Assembly: GCF_000801105.2 (NCBI RefSeq)
Contig: NC_079516.1
Span: 45,302,908 to 45,366,907, forward strand
Length of the DNA stretch: 64,000 bases
Direction: 5' to 3'
DNA from: Raphanus sativus
Taxonomy: Eukaryota > Streptophyta > Magnoliopsida > Brassicales > Brassicaceae
Shown piece by piece: positions 36,386-48,137 of this stretch. A program made the translations under genes and the position numbers. Position 1 is the first letter of the stretch. Every line of letters starts with the position of its first letter. The notes beneath the pieces were generated by a model that saw only the letters and a program-made list of their open reading frames with translations, did no database searches and was not told where the DNA came from.

Positions 36386-37555
36386 TAGAAGAAGATTTGG
36401 GATCTCAAGCAGAAGATAACACTTGCAATTGTATTCTTGACATAAGTGTAATATGAGTGAAAATACAAAAGACTAGGGAATAATACAATTGTTTTATTTA
36501 AAAAAATCCTTGTAAGTTCATTAAAAAATTATAGTAAAATATTTTTGTTGTAGAGATATTTTTTTGTTGTATTGTGTGTTAGACGTACTATTTGTAGTTA
36601 TAGTCTAATCCCTAATAATATTCAGTAGGTCGATCTCATTCTTATAAAAACTGATCTTTTGTTATTAAAATTTTGCTAGTGTGATGCGTAATTGATCTTT
36701 GAGAAATGAATGAGTTTGCCAATTTTCTCTTCGTTTGGTGTTTTTGTAAACGTCAACTTAAATGTTTTTCTGTAATTCACAACATAATAAAACGTAACGG
36801 ATAATATTATATAAGATGTCGAAATCCATATGGAGCTAGGTAGGAAGGGACACGAATGAAGGGCAGAATTGGAACAAATGGTTATTGGGGGGCAACAGAA
36901 AAGAATAATACCCCTTCATCATCTTCTCTTTTACCCACAATAATGCAATTGAGAATCACTTTAAGCCCTCAATGGTGCTTCCGTTATTTCCCTCCTAATT
37001 TATCTATCAACGTTCTTTTCCTTCACGTGAAACAGAGTTTCTCACTTTTTTTTTTTAATTTAAATTGGCATCGGATGTCTTCTCGACCGTAATGTTTGAA
37101 TGTAGAAACGTAACTTTTTTCCTGAAGCCATGGACATGATAATGGTGTCACAAACCCAATATGACTAGATCGTCCAGAAACTTTAGTTGATACATTTGAA
37201 AATTAAAATACATACAAAACAAAATTATGATATTTCCTTAAACTTTTAATTAATATATATGAGTATACGGGATCTTTCGCCGAAGCCCAAAATAATAGCC
37301 GGAGCCCGTGAAACTTGATAATTCTTGCTATTAAAGGAATACTGGCCAACTATAATCGAAACCGCAGTTGGACAACTCGAATCGGAGTCATCCAAACACT
37401 ACCATGTATTTTGTTGACCACCTCGGCACACCACAAAGGCGGCTAATTCATCCGTGTTAATTCCTTAGTTTAACTTCTTTTACAATGTCCTCATGTTGCA
37501 GAGAAAGTTGATGGGAATCAGCATCTACCTAAATGTACATTCTCATGATAATGCT

Positions 37556-37562
37556 TATATAA
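37556..37562 (+). promoter_or_regulatory. TATA box of the zinc-finger gene
   Basis: TATATAA (within ttatataaag) lies about 210 bases before the ATG. A leader with a 120-bp intron would fit between. This is inferred from motif and position. Confidence 0.5.
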
Positions 37563-37627
37563 AGCCATGTTCCTCAAACAACCAATTCCACCACTTCCTT
37601 TAGCTTACTAGTCTCTTGTCTTCTCAG

Positions 37628-37747
37628 GTTCGGCCTCTTCTCTTTAAATCCAGTCTCCTTCATATTTTTTCTTTTGTCAACAGTCCCCTTCATATAATAT
37701 TTTACTTTTTGAGTATATTGGCTAAATACTATAAGTAAACTTTTCAG
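37628..37747 (+). other. Probable 5' UTR intron of the zinc-finger gene
   Basis: A donor-like cag/gttcgg at 37628 and an acceptor ttttcag ending at 37747 lie just before the ATG at 37774. The segment is T-rich as plant introns are. cDNA would settle it. Confidence 0.4.
37651..37695. repeat. Micro-insertion in a 15-bp direct repeat
   Basis: cagtctccttcatat (37651-37665) recurs as cagtccccttcatat (37681-37695). The spacer tttttcttttgtcaa is TTGAC-AAAAG-AAAAA on the minus strand, matching the LINE 3' end at 60.47 kb over its last bases. Confidence 0.65.
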
Positions 37748-37773
37748 GTGTTTAGAGACTTATATATAGAAAG

Positions 37774-38269
37774 ATGAGCTGGACTGGAGGAGACTGGCTA
37801 TGTGGGGCGTGTCAGCACGCAAACTTCAAAAAAAGAGAAGCATGCCAGAAATGTGGATACCCCAAGTTTGGAGGGGTAGATGTGTCAACGTACTTGTACA
37901 ACAGGACTGAGGTTTTGGCTGGTGATTGGTATTGTGGTGCATTGAATTGTGGGAGCCACAACTACGCAAGCCGCACAAGCTGCTATCGATGTGGAATGAT
38001 CAAAGTCGAGTATACAGATCAGTACTACGGAGCTCAAATGGTTGCTTACGGGAATGATGCCGGAGCTTGTCCTCCCGGCTGGAAAACTGGCGATTGGGTT
38101 TGTCCAAGGGTCGGTTGTGGGGTCCATAACTACGCTAGCAGGGCTGAATGCTTCAAATGCAAGACAACAAGAGATTACGGTACGTCAAATTTCTACTTCT
38201 CAATCAGGATAAACGGTCTACTATTCTAAACAAAACTGAAATACTTAAATTCCAAAATAATTAACTTTA

Positions 38270-38333
<64 letters not shown>

Positions 38334-38852
38334 TTTGATACAAGCTACTTGAATCCCATTCTGCTTGATAAAGCAACTGGGTGGCTAAGTGTCCCAAAAG
38401 AATTAAAAAAGACACTTAAACCACAATTAGATTTAATCCAGCTCCAAAAGAACTATTACTAAAGCTAAGCAGTACAGATTGTAAGAAACAACAATTTCAT
38501 CCTAGATGGCGAAGTACCAACCAAACGCTGAGACCCTGCAAGAAAGGCAATAGTGACCAAAAGAGAGTTAGCCAGAGAACAACACTATAACTTTATATTT
38601 TTTATCTTTTTGGTAAAACACTATAACTTTATATCTGCTTAAATGAATTGACTTAATCGCCTTTACTAGAAAAAAGCTAAACCGAAATCTAACGCCGTAT
38701 TTTTAATTTTGGTCTGAAAAAATGCTTATTCATCACTCTTTATTCTTTGGAATGTTATTATATACAATTCTACCATTGGATTGACATTTTTTTTTTGAAA
38801 CTGCGGATTGACATATTTTTGTCTCTTATTTTCTTCTCTAGGTGGCGTCTAA
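37774..38852 (+). CDS. RanBP2-type (NZF) zinc-finger protein, At2g26695-like
   Basis: A small protein of three RanBP2/NZF zinc fingers, a fold that binds RNA or ubiquitin in other proteins; its own role is not established. Exons 37774-38179 and 38842-38852 give 138 residues. The short last exon supplies only GGV and the stop, as in the remembered Arabidopsis protein. Fingers: residues 6-28 (GDWLCGACQHANF..CQKCG), 50-74 (GDWYCGALNCGSHN..CYRCG) and 106-130 (GDWVCPRVGCGVHN..CFKCK), with all cysteines and the conserved W and N present. Without splicing the frame would run about 16 unrelated codons, so the spliced form is preferred. The intron (38180-38841, 662 bp) contains a long AT microsatellite and two micro-insertions. 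Confidence 0.92.
38274..38330. repeat. (TA)n microsatellite, 57 bp
   Basis: Uninterrupted alternating TA inside the zinc-finger gene intron. Length is likely to be polymorphic. Confidence 0.95.
38581..38634. repeat. Micro-insertion in an 18-bp direct repeat
   Basis: aacactataactttatat at 38581-38598 and 38617-38634, perfect. The spacer is tttttatctttttggtaa. It lies in the zinc-finger gene intron. Confidence 0.72.
38778..38814. repeat. Micro-insertion in a 10-bp direct repeat
   Basis: ggattgacat at 38778-38787 and 38805-38814, perfect. The spacer is 9 T plus gaaactgc, close to the gaaactc insert at 16.3 kb. It is about 30 bases before the intron acceptor. Confidence 0.65.
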
Positions 38853-40105
38853 ATGGAAAAGAGGATCACCATTTTAATTGTAACTGTAATTGTCACGTAT
38901 TTTCAACAAGTGTTACCAGTTTCTAACATGCAAGAAGCCTTCTTACGTTGAATGATAATTCTTCAATTTTGTGCAAAATCACAAGATAGTAACAATTTTA
39001 TTCGGATTAAGTTATTCTTAGCACAATATAAGACTATATACGTGAGTTAAGGCTACCTTAATAATTGCAAATATATAATTTATATATATATAAATCAAGA
39101 CAATTGATTATTGAAGAGCTTTCCCCCTCCAACCTAGTTTTTATATACCATATCAAAAATGGATATAATAGAATACAAAACAAATAAAATGTATTAGCAG
39201 ATACAAAAAAAATAAAACACTTTTCTTTTGCTCTACCGTTTGTTTAATTAGATGAATGTAACTTTCGTTAAGTACCCACGCCATAATTTAACTAATAGAA
39301 TCATTTCTCCTGCCTAAGAGCAGGACAATGGCCTTCTTCTCCTGCCCATGATGATTTTCGCGGTTGGATTGATCTCTTCCCTGAAAAGTAATATAATGGA
39401 AATAAACTTCTCTTTTTGACAACAAAATGTCATTCTATTACTCATGCTAGATATAATATAAAAGGTAAACCGGAATAAAACTACTAACATAACAATGTTC
39501 TCTTTATGAAAATATCTTGCATTGCTAATTTAAAATTAACAACTGCATTTTGGCCTCAGAAAATGTAAGATATTTCGAAGGAATGAAATCTTTTTTAACG
39601 CCTCTATCTCTTTCAATTCTGTTGAAAAATTTAGTCATGCCTTAGGCTTCCTGATCATGACGATTAATCTTAAATATTTGCAGTCCAATCCAAATTTCTT
39701 GCAGAAAAAGTATCGTAACATATTTTTTATTGTCCAATCAAGCGTTTTTATTTTTGAACGCAAAGAGGACTCTCTTCTCTTTTAGTTTCTTGTACCCATA
39801 AACTGGGTTTGTACCTATCTACATCCACTAAATTAAAAAATAGAGATCCAAACATATATTTTACAAGCATACAGTCGTGAATCGATTATCTGGTGTTTGT
39901 ACCAATATAGACTATGTTAGATTATTCATGAACCAAGTTTCTTCTTCCGCATATATGACAAACTTAGCTAGATCTCTGTCAATTCAGTTAAATTTGTCAT
40001 TTCTAGCTTTGTATAGATAAAAAAATTATCCAAAGAAAATTATTTTTATCAAGATCAGGATTTTCAATAGTATTGTTTTTCTGTCGGAAAGACTAATATA
40101 AATAA
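38853..40105. other. Downstream of the zinc-finger gene, nothing recognised
   Basis: AT-rich. A slightly GC-richer patch near 39310-39380 carries no motif that could be assigned. Confidence 0.4.
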
Positions 40106-40145
40106 GAGGGAAACGGCAACAGTTTTGAAAATGAATCGCAAGTTT

Positions 40146-40271
40146 TTTTTTTTGTCAATCATACTACTTGCATTACTTCAACCGAAAAAGATCAGACATT
40201 GTTTAGGAATCTAGAAAGGCTTGACTTAGCAAGAGAATCAGCTAGCCTGAGAGTTTTTAGTACGAGAAATA
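40146..40271 (-). mobile_element. Strongly 5'-truncated LINE, 40-bp target duplication
   Basis: A minus-strand fragment of 126 bp with an A tail, preceded by ttgac. It encodes the RNase H end (SRTKNSQA, then debris of DSLAKSSLSRFL). The flanks at 40106-40145 and 40272-40313 are about 40-bp direct repeats (gagggaaacggcaacag..gaatcgcaagttt) with one indel and one substitution. This is long for a LINE duplication. Confidence 0.78.
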
Positions 40272-40313
40272 GAGGGAAAACGGCAACAGTTGTGAAAATG
40301 AATCGCAAGTTTT

Positions 40314-41882
40314 AAAGGTGAAAATGTCTAGTTAAAATTTGAGGCGTTATTGCAATTTTAAAAATAAATAAAAACTCACCTTTATATGTTAGAATGGCTA
40401 TTTTGTAAACACTGTTGGTGGATAAATCTTTACTTCGGGAATCATCATCAAATTCAATTTTCTTTTTCTATTGTCTTCAGCAAGTTGCGCATATTTTTGT
40501 CTATGTAATAATTTGTTCTCTGGAAATTCTGTCTACTGGTTTTGTTTTTCTTTGGTTATTCCATACTTGTATCTAGAATTTTTGTTTTTAAAATAAATAA
40601 ATTCTAATTTCGTCGAAAAAAGAATAGCTACTCTGTTTAAAGTATTATTAACATTCATTTTATATGATAGTTTTGAAAAGTGTTTATACACATATTCATA
40701 TCCGATGAAAAATATAATATTTATTTTAAATATCTAAGATTTTCAGTATCCACCATATAACATTTAGATAGTGTTATTTTCCATTTAAATGTTAGAGAAA
40801 CATATGTTAAAGTAATTTAATTATATATATAAAATTTGCAGTTCAAACTTGTGTTTCCTAAAATAGAGTGAATTGGTTTAAAACCCAAAAACAATGATGA
40901 AATTAAAAAAATATCTACGATGAAACAAATTTGGTGTCTATAGAAAAAAAGTATAATGGTGTGAGATTTAGGGTATTGGCTTAATTAGGGCAAAAAATTA
41001 ATATACATGATGCAATTTCACCCTAAAATAACATGTCAATCATACATATCTTATAAACTTTTGGGTATATTATACTTATCCTCGTCTATACGTACACACA
41101 CATAGCTATATATATAACTGAAAGAGACCAAATTTTCCCCTTGGAATCACAAAATGAAGGGTACGAGACATTGAAATGAGGAGTTTGGAAATAGATTAGT
41201 TTGAGTAAATGATGTGAACGGAGTAGGGAACCGAAAGGAGACATATCTCCGGGTATGCCGTGGGAGCATTAGGACAGGAATAAGGAAAGACGAGATCGAT
41301 ATGTAAGGGTGAAAATGGGCAGAGTCCCCACCAAAACCCATCTGCAATCCCTAAATTCAGACATTTTTTGTTCCCTTATGCTTTTTATTTAAAGTTCACT
41401 GGCCCATATCACTTCTCTTTCTCCTCTCCCAATCCAATATCTTGGGAAAATATTAAAACAAAAACATTGACGCTACGTCTCGGGCTCTTCATTTGTCTGA
41501 TTGTGCATAGCTAACTTATTTCCTTTTTGTTTTCTTCGCTAACCAAATCATCCACTCTCGTCTAACATGTCGGAAAGTGTCTACTTGGATTAGTGTTTTC
41601 AAAATTCTACACGTCAGATGAATGGTGTAGTAAAAGTAATGATTCACTGTTCTACCGAGTTCCTTAGAAAAATCACTAGCTAGGCGAGATTATTAGATCG
41701 GAGAAATCCAATGAATTTACAGTGGCAGATAGGAAAGTAAACAGTAAAAACGATTAAAAAGGAGAGAATTCGGGAAAAAGTACTTTTAGAAATGAAGAAC
41801 TGCGAATGAAATTCTCTATTTATAAATAGATGGTGAGATTACAAAGAGGCACCATGATTGGGTCTACAAATCCTAAAACGGT
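40314..41882. other. Intergenic, nothing recognised
   Basis: A GC-richer patch at about 41140-41500 has an open frame on the minus strand (41147-41347) with no recognised motif. Confidence 0.4.
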
Positions 41883-42426
41883 GGCATAGTTCGGGCATTT
41901 TCAGGGAATGATTCCACTTCTCAGGGTAATGATTTTATTTTCTTCTGTAAACTATTTTGTAGAGAAGAATCACAAAAAGAACCATATGGATTAACAACTC
42001 AAAGTAACTATGTTCTCTAGCGTTGATATCATGCAATATCATATAGTTGAAACAAAGGAAGATAAGTGATTGCTTGTTGCTTCAATACACATCTTAAAGA
42101 AAGAAAAGACAAAACCTTTCTACGAATGGTGTCTAAAAGATCAGCCCCAGCTTTAGAATCACATGCATCAGCTGCTCCTGATTGACTGTTAAAATCCCAA
42201 AACAAAAAAAAAGTAGTAAAAGTCAGCATTTTTAAAGAACAAACAATACGATCTGTGTGGGCAAAAGGAATAGACTTTATAATACCTACCTAGAAGAATG
42301 TAATAATCTAAACGGACGTATAACGTTACTGGAGAGAACGCCAACGCGACGAGGCTTAGGACAAACAAGAGAGGATCAGACAGGAGGAACATCAAATCCT
42401 ATTGGCATAGTTCGGGCATTTTCAGG
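41883..42426. repeat. 498-bp segment between 23-bp direct repeats
   Basis: A 23-bp word starting ggcatagttcgggcatttt lies at 41883-41905 and, identical, at 42404-42426. The minus strand between them has a hydrophobic open frame from about 42395 (LLSDPLLFVLSLVALAFSP), a donor-like ctag/gtaggt near 42290 and an acceptor-like ttttaacag near 42187. A further open stretch (SGAADACDSKAGADLLDTIR) ends at a donor-like site. It looks like an inserted piece of a split gene, but the source is not recognised and the frames do not join cleanly. Confidence 0.55.
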
Positions 42427-42510
42427 TAAATATTAGTGAAAATATTTACATATAATTTTTGAAAATTAAGATCTTTTAAATCTGATTTTTATAACTGATT
42501 TTTCGAAATT

Positions 42511-42541
<31 letters not shown>

Positions 42542-44139
42542 CACTAAAAAATATCAAAAGATATTATGATTAAATTAGTTCAAAGATTCTATATATTATT
42601 AGTCTTATTAAAATACATTTAATAAAAAAAATTAAGGATGGTCCAACTTAAAAATCACACATGAAATGAAGTTGTGATTTCTATTTTCATATAATTAAAA
42701 TAGATAGTAGATGAGTTGGCAATCATAAATTTTCTATCTATTTTTTTTCTATATATTTATCAACACTGTCTATTTTCTATATAATTCTCAAGGGACAGAT
42801 TGTCCCCAACATTAAATTTCTTCTGTTACCGTAGTTCTTTAATGTCTTTAAGAAACATTACAACGAGGGGGTATAGGGTATGTCCCTATTTTCATGACAA
42901 AAAAATAAGCAAATGTGCATATTATTGTGAATCATATTTACGTGGAAAATTATTGCATTTTAGTGTTTTTTTTGTCAGCAATAACAATAAAATCATGTAG
43001 ACTCTGGTATATACAGAGTGATCGGTTAAGTTGTAGAAAATAATTTTAATTTTAATTTTTGTCTACAATCCTAAATATCATCAATCATATTTTATATTAG
43101 TTTTTAAACTATAAAAAAAAACTACAGCAGAAAAAAAAATTTAAAAAATTTTGTTTTCTAAAGTTCCATTTTTTAAGCTATGATAAATTTTAAAATTACA
43201 TCATTTAAAAATAAATCAAAATATTCTATAGACTAAAATCTAAAATAAATTTCTTACCGTTACAGTTTAACCAATCACATATACAGTGCTGTATTCGGTC
43301 TTACAGAGAACTGACGATTTTTTTATTCTCTATTTATTGTACAGTTCTATAAGGTAAACCGACGTACAATTTCATCAACGCTCAAACTACGTTTTAACCG
43401 GGAAAAATAACAGACCAATAAACTCAGGACACAGTTTTTCAGAAAAGAAAAATATATAACACACGTGTCTCTTATCAAATAGGTTTAAAATCCACGTTGC
43501 ACTAAAAGGAAGAAATATTGCATGAACCGTCTCTATGGTTTGCAAAAATTATCTCGATGGCTTTTCACCTGTGTCCCCGGTGACATTTCCGTCTTCAACA
43601 GTTTGTGCCTCCCAGATTTTAACCACCATCAACACAATTACGCTACATTGCCATTAGTATGCGTTTCACGTTTCACCACATGTCATCTATTACTTCTAAA
43701 AACATTTCCTTTTATTTTGCCGAAAATCTCTACGATCTTGACCGTCTCCATGAACTTTAAAGCCCCTAGAACTTCAACAAAATCAGGATGAACCATTTGC
43801 TAGAACTCTTTCAAACTAAAAAACCCTAGCTTACTTTTTTCATTCCAAAAGAATTAAAATTTAAAAATCTTTCAACCATAACTAAGAGGCAGAATTATGA
43901 TCTAGATTGAAGAGATCGAACATAAAGATCGATTTGTGAAGAAAGAAAACGTTAAAGCTGGGATCTGAGATTGAAAAGCAGAAAAGAAGATACTCTTTTC
44001 TAAGTAAAACAAAACTAAATGCTCGTAACGAAAAAACAAAATCGACTAAATTGAAACTAGATTTGCTAAAACGGAAGAATCAGTGTGGTTATATTCAAAG
44101 ACTGAAGATAAAAAAAAAATATATATATATATATATGTA
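42427..44139. other. Intergenic, nothing recognised
   Basis: The open frame at 43522-43791 has no recognised motif. The remainder is AT-rich. Confidence 0.4.
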
Positions 44140-44378
44140 CTCTCTCCGTTCCTAAAAGATGAGTGTTCTACAAAAATTTGTTTTTAAAAAATGGTTGTTT
44201 TATGTTTTCTACGAAAAATTACAAACTTAAAAAATAATAATTGATTTTATTGGATTTTTATTGAACAAAAATTGTTAAAAATTAATAATTAAAAAAAAAT
44301 AAGTTTATTATAATGATTTAATGTGTTTTTTAATATATGTAAAACACTAAAAAAACTATCTTTTAAAAACAGAAGAAG
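44140..44378. mobile_element. Stowaway-like MITE
   Basis: A 239-bp segment between TA dinucleotides (44138-44139 and 44379-44380). Ends are CTCTCTCCGTTCCTAAAAGAT and, reversed, CTTCTTCTGTTTTTAAAAGAT. TA duplication and CTCCGTTC-type ends are typical. Confidence 0.7.
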
Positions 44379-44461
44379 TACTAGACACGACTCTTTCTGA
44401 AAAATAAGAGATGCCAAAAAAATAAAGAATTAATGCTGCATGCCGATTAGTTGGTCTTTTA

Positions 44462-44720
44462 GGGCATGTCCATCAATTAGAAACTCATATAGTATTTTAA
44501 ACAAAACAAATAATACTATTAAAATGTAATATGTTAATTTAGTTAATTTGTAATTTAAAAATTACATAAAACCAATCAAAATTACCATATGTAAAGTGAA
44601 TATCTAAGAGTTTCTTAAAAGACATATGTTGACTCTCTCTCTCTCTCTCAATTATTTTATTTAATTTTAAATAAAATTTAATTAGCAGAACTCCATTAAG
44701 ATACTAATAATGGGTAGCTC
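44462..44720. mobile_element. Possible PIF/Harbinger-type MITE
   Basis: Ends GGGCATGTCCATCAATTAG and, reversed, GAGCTACCCATTATTAG are roughly inverted. The flanks are TTA and CTA. A (CT)n run lies near 44632. Weaker than the two other elements of this class. Confidence 0.4.
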
Positions 44721-45644
44721 CTAGACCTATGATAATTATAAAATCGATTCATTTAAAAAATATATATGTTTTATGTATAATTTTATTTATTTTAGTACTT
44801 GGTGTTTCCTTTCACAATGTTGATATTTTAGATTTATTAAAAATTAAATTTTGAATTTTCAAAATTTTAAATGTAAATTATATTTAAAAATAAAATGTTG
44901 TTCATATTTTAGATTTTATTAGTTTATACCAATACTTAAATATAACTATTTATTAAGTTAAACATAAAATTAAGTTAAAATAAAAAAATGATTTTGTTTT
45001 AAATTATACTTAAGAATATATATGTATATATTTAAATTATAATCTTAAATAAATTTTCATTTATTTGTTTTGGTTAAGATATATTAAATTAAATGGTAAA
45101 AATATATATAAATTGTATATTTATCAAAAAAATAAAACCAAACAGAAATCATATAATTTGTAGATATCAAAAAGAAAATTTAACATTTTTAAAAAAATAT
45201 TGTATAAAATTTTGAAAATGTTGTTTAATAATAGAAAATACAAGACTATAAAATAGACATAAATAATATTTTAAAATTTGTAGAATATTTTACATTTCTA
45301 TTATTATATTTTATATCAAATTTGAATATATTTATTTTAATGACGATGCATAAGATATTACCATATTCTATTTTTTACCAAATATACAAATCAATAAATT
45401 TAATAACATCATATTTATTTATAAGTCATATCATCATTTTTAATATATCATGTCAGTGTTTTTAGTAAAGGTGATTATAGAACATGTATCAAATTAATTT
45501 GTAAATAATATTTAGGAGATTATTGTAGATTTTTGAAATGTTCTAAGACATCAGACAACTTTTATTGCAATTGTGTTTTCCAAAAAGAAATGCATGTAAC
45601 TACTAAGTAACTCCATTCTTTTACCAAAATGCTTTTCTTACATA
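44721..45644. other. Very AT-rich intergenic DNA
   Basis: No gene or element ends recognised. Confidence 0.4.
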
Positions 45645-45896
45645 CTCCCTTTTTTATAACAAGTGTCATTATAATATTTTTATTACACAAAAAAATTCAC
45701 TTAACAGTTTTAATGTAAACTATATTTATTTTTCAGGTGAAAATTAATTGCAAATTATATTAATTTTATAAATAATTTTATTTATCTTAAATATTATTGG
45801 TAAAAGAATATGTAATTAATAATAATTTATATATATTTTTATCATTTTTAATTTATGTGAAAATGTCAAAGTGATATTTATTTAGAAAATAAAGGA
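45645..45896. mobile_element. Degenerate Stowaway-like MITE
   Basis: The left end CTCCCTTTTTTATAACAAGTG has a weaker reversed partner near 45850-45896 (ATTCCTTTATTTTC). A TA flanks the left side. The right boundary is approximate. Confidence 0.45.
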
Positions 45897-45982
45897 ATAT
45901 TAAAAAAAAAAGCTAATGTCATTGCAGTTTTCAAAACAAGCAAGGCACGGCTTTGTAACTTGTAAGTACATAGGTTGACGAA

Positions 45983-45984
<2 letters not shown>

Positions 45985-46023
<39 letters not shown>
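45985..46023. repeat. (AT)n microsatellite
   Basis: About 39 bases of alternating AT, just before the target duplication of the Sadhu-like retroposon. Confidence 0.95.
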
Positions 46024-46032
<9 letters not shown>

Positions 46033-46057
46033 GTACATGTATTGACCACCTTATGAA

Positions 46058-46941
46058 TTTTTTTTTTTTTTTTTTGCCATCTTTGATATTAAAAAACATA
46101 AAGATATGTTACAAGACGGGCCCATAAACGACCCACATTAAACTTAACCGAAAGCCCAACAACTTAACAAACGAGCTCAAGCCCAAAAAGAAAAACCCGA
46201 GACCCAAACGAGCTCACCGCTCACCGCACACCACATCTCCCACGTGTTGAAACCTACACACCGAAGAGACGCGTGTCGGCCGCTGAAGCATCGTCATCTC
46301 GAACGGCTAGAGCTCGCCGCCGGGCCGGAATCCGCTACACCACAGGAATTGCGAGTCACCAAACTCCATCCCATACAGAGGTCGACGCTGAACCAATCGA
46401 AGACATAAACACCGGAAACACCGGTCCGAAATCATTACCGCCGAAACCACCTCTAACGACTGTATTAGAGGTATAGGGTTCGGCGTTTCACCAAAGGCCC
46501 GATCTTCAGAGAGCTTCCACCGGAGACTCCGAGATCTCATCTGAATTCGGCCACCACTCACCATAACACAACACCATACCCTCAGCTCGAATAAACTCCG
46601 TGAGAATCAGAAGCCGGCGACCAATACCGAAGACGAAACGGTACAGCCCCAGAGTCAAGAGCCGGCGAACGACGGTGCGAACGCCACCGCTTCCCGGAAG
46701 AGCTACGACGGACCACCACCGGAGGAAAAGGTGCATGGCCGTAGACTAACTAAGAGAAAGAAAAAAAAATGAGATAAACAACAAAGCTTTGGCCGGACCG
46801 GCGGCGGCTAGAATAGCCGGATCCGCCGGCCGGAGACGAAAATCAGGTGATGAGCTCGCTAGAGAGAAAGCAGAGGAGAATCTAGAGAGAACTTTCCTTT
46901 TTCTAAAGGGTGTCTAGGTCACAAGCTTTAAGAGAATACCA
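46058..46941 (-). mobile_element. Sadhu-like non-autonomous retroposon
   Basis: An 884-bp, GC- and CpG-rich unit standing out from AT-rich flanks. On the minus strand it ends in an A run of about 20 (46058-46076 on plus are T). It is flanked by ACCTTATGAA at 46048-46057 and 46942-46951. It encodes no long protein. About 0.9 kb, an A tail, a target duplication and CpG richness match what is known of Brassicaceae Sadhu elements. Retroposed host RNA is the alternative, and family membership needs a database comparison. Confidence 0.6.
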
Positions 46942-47350
46942 ACCTTATGAAATTACTTAATGATCAGAGATATAAATAAAATTAAGTTAGAAACATTCCA
47001 CTATATAGAAGCCAAAACTCACATGGGTAGTTGAAATTTTTAAGAATGTATTCTATTTTATTTTTCATTCTTTCAATTCCTCTTTTTATGGAATAATAAT
47101 TTTACTTTTTATCATTTTTAATGTGTCCTGCAATTATGCCTTTAAATCTTTGTTTACAAAAGTCCACATATAATTGCAATCTCTCGTCACGTCATAGCTC
47201 ACTTCCAATCAATAATCCATATTAAGATTTCTTTTTCTTTTTTTGCCACTGTAAGATTTAACCGAGATATATATTAGATGTAGAAAATTCTTACTAACAT
47301 ATATATTATTTCGGTTGAGTTTACATAGATTAACAGATTTACGTTCTTCT

Positions 47351-47534
47351 AAAAAGTATTTTTAAAATATAAATTTTAAATAATTCAACCAATTATAAAA
47401 ATGACAGTAAAATCTTATTGGTTGAACAGTTTCTAATAAAATTAAAATTAAAATTAACCTTAAAACCTCAAAACATCTTATATTTTGAAACAACATAAAC
47501 TTTCTAAAACATCTTAAATTTAAAATGGAGGGAG
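47351..47534. mobile_element. 5'-truncated Stowaway-like MITE
   Basis: The right end ggagggag is followed by TA. The interior is collinear with 60075-60322 (aaccaattataaaa, attggttgaacagttt, ttaaaacctcaaaac). The left terminal repeat is missing. Confidence 0.6.
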
Positions 47535-47596
47535 TATAATTTAAGAAACCAGGCTAAACAAATTAGAGAAGTTATAGTGATCTTTTCGATGTCTAT

Positions 47597-48129
47597 GAAG
47601 TCCTGCTGTTTTTGTCTAAACCGATCAAGCCAAACCGAACCAAAATTTTGGTTTTTGGTTCGGTTATGGTCTTGAGTTCAGCTTAATTCGGTAGGTTTTG
47701 ATAATGGTTCGTTTTCTGTTAGGTTGGTTTCAGTTCAATTCAATTTTTATTCGTTTCGGTTTTGAACATTTTTTCTTTTAAATAAAAATATAAAGACCAA
47801 AAATAACTGAAATAACAAAACCAGTTTAATCAATTAAAAATATAAAGACAAAAAATAACTGAAATAACCAAACCAGGTTAATCAATTAACCGAAATGAAC
47901 CGGAATAACTAAATTTACCCAAAAAATTCTATTTGAAAGAAAATTATACCAAATTCTAATTGAAAAACCAAAAAGTCGGTTATTTTAGAAATAAAAATGA
48001 AAATTGAAATAAATGATAACAAATCGAAATGTAATTCAGATAATTACGAAATAATTTTTCAAAATTTTGGTTAACCGAAACCAAAAAATTTTGTTCGCTT
48101 CGGTTTTAGAAAACCAAAGTCGCAGGACT
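47597..48129. mobile_element. hAT-like element rich in AACCGAAC motifs
   Basis: Ends GAAGTCCTGC and, reversed, AGTCCTGC. Flanks atgtctat (47589-47596) and atgtctaa (48130-48137) agree at 7 of 8 bases. The body is full of aaccgaacc and ggtttcggtt words. It is non-coding. The inverted repeats are offset by two bases, so the call is moderate. Confidence 0.5.
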
Positions 48130-48137
48130 ATGTCTAA

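Larger units (their letters stand above)
34794..37555. other. Intergenic; several small insertions
   Basis: AT-rich. It contains the micro-insertion cluster at 34904-35310 and a Stowaway-family internal fragment at 36236-36385. The open frame at 36856-37092 has no recognised motif. Confidence 0.4.

Noticed and set aside
43522..43791. 89-codon open frame, plus strand
   Set aside because: No motif on either strand, and the flanks show no promoter or splice structure that can be trusted.
45985..46023. Possible cruciform or regulatory element in the AT run
   Set aside because: A plain microsatellite explains it.
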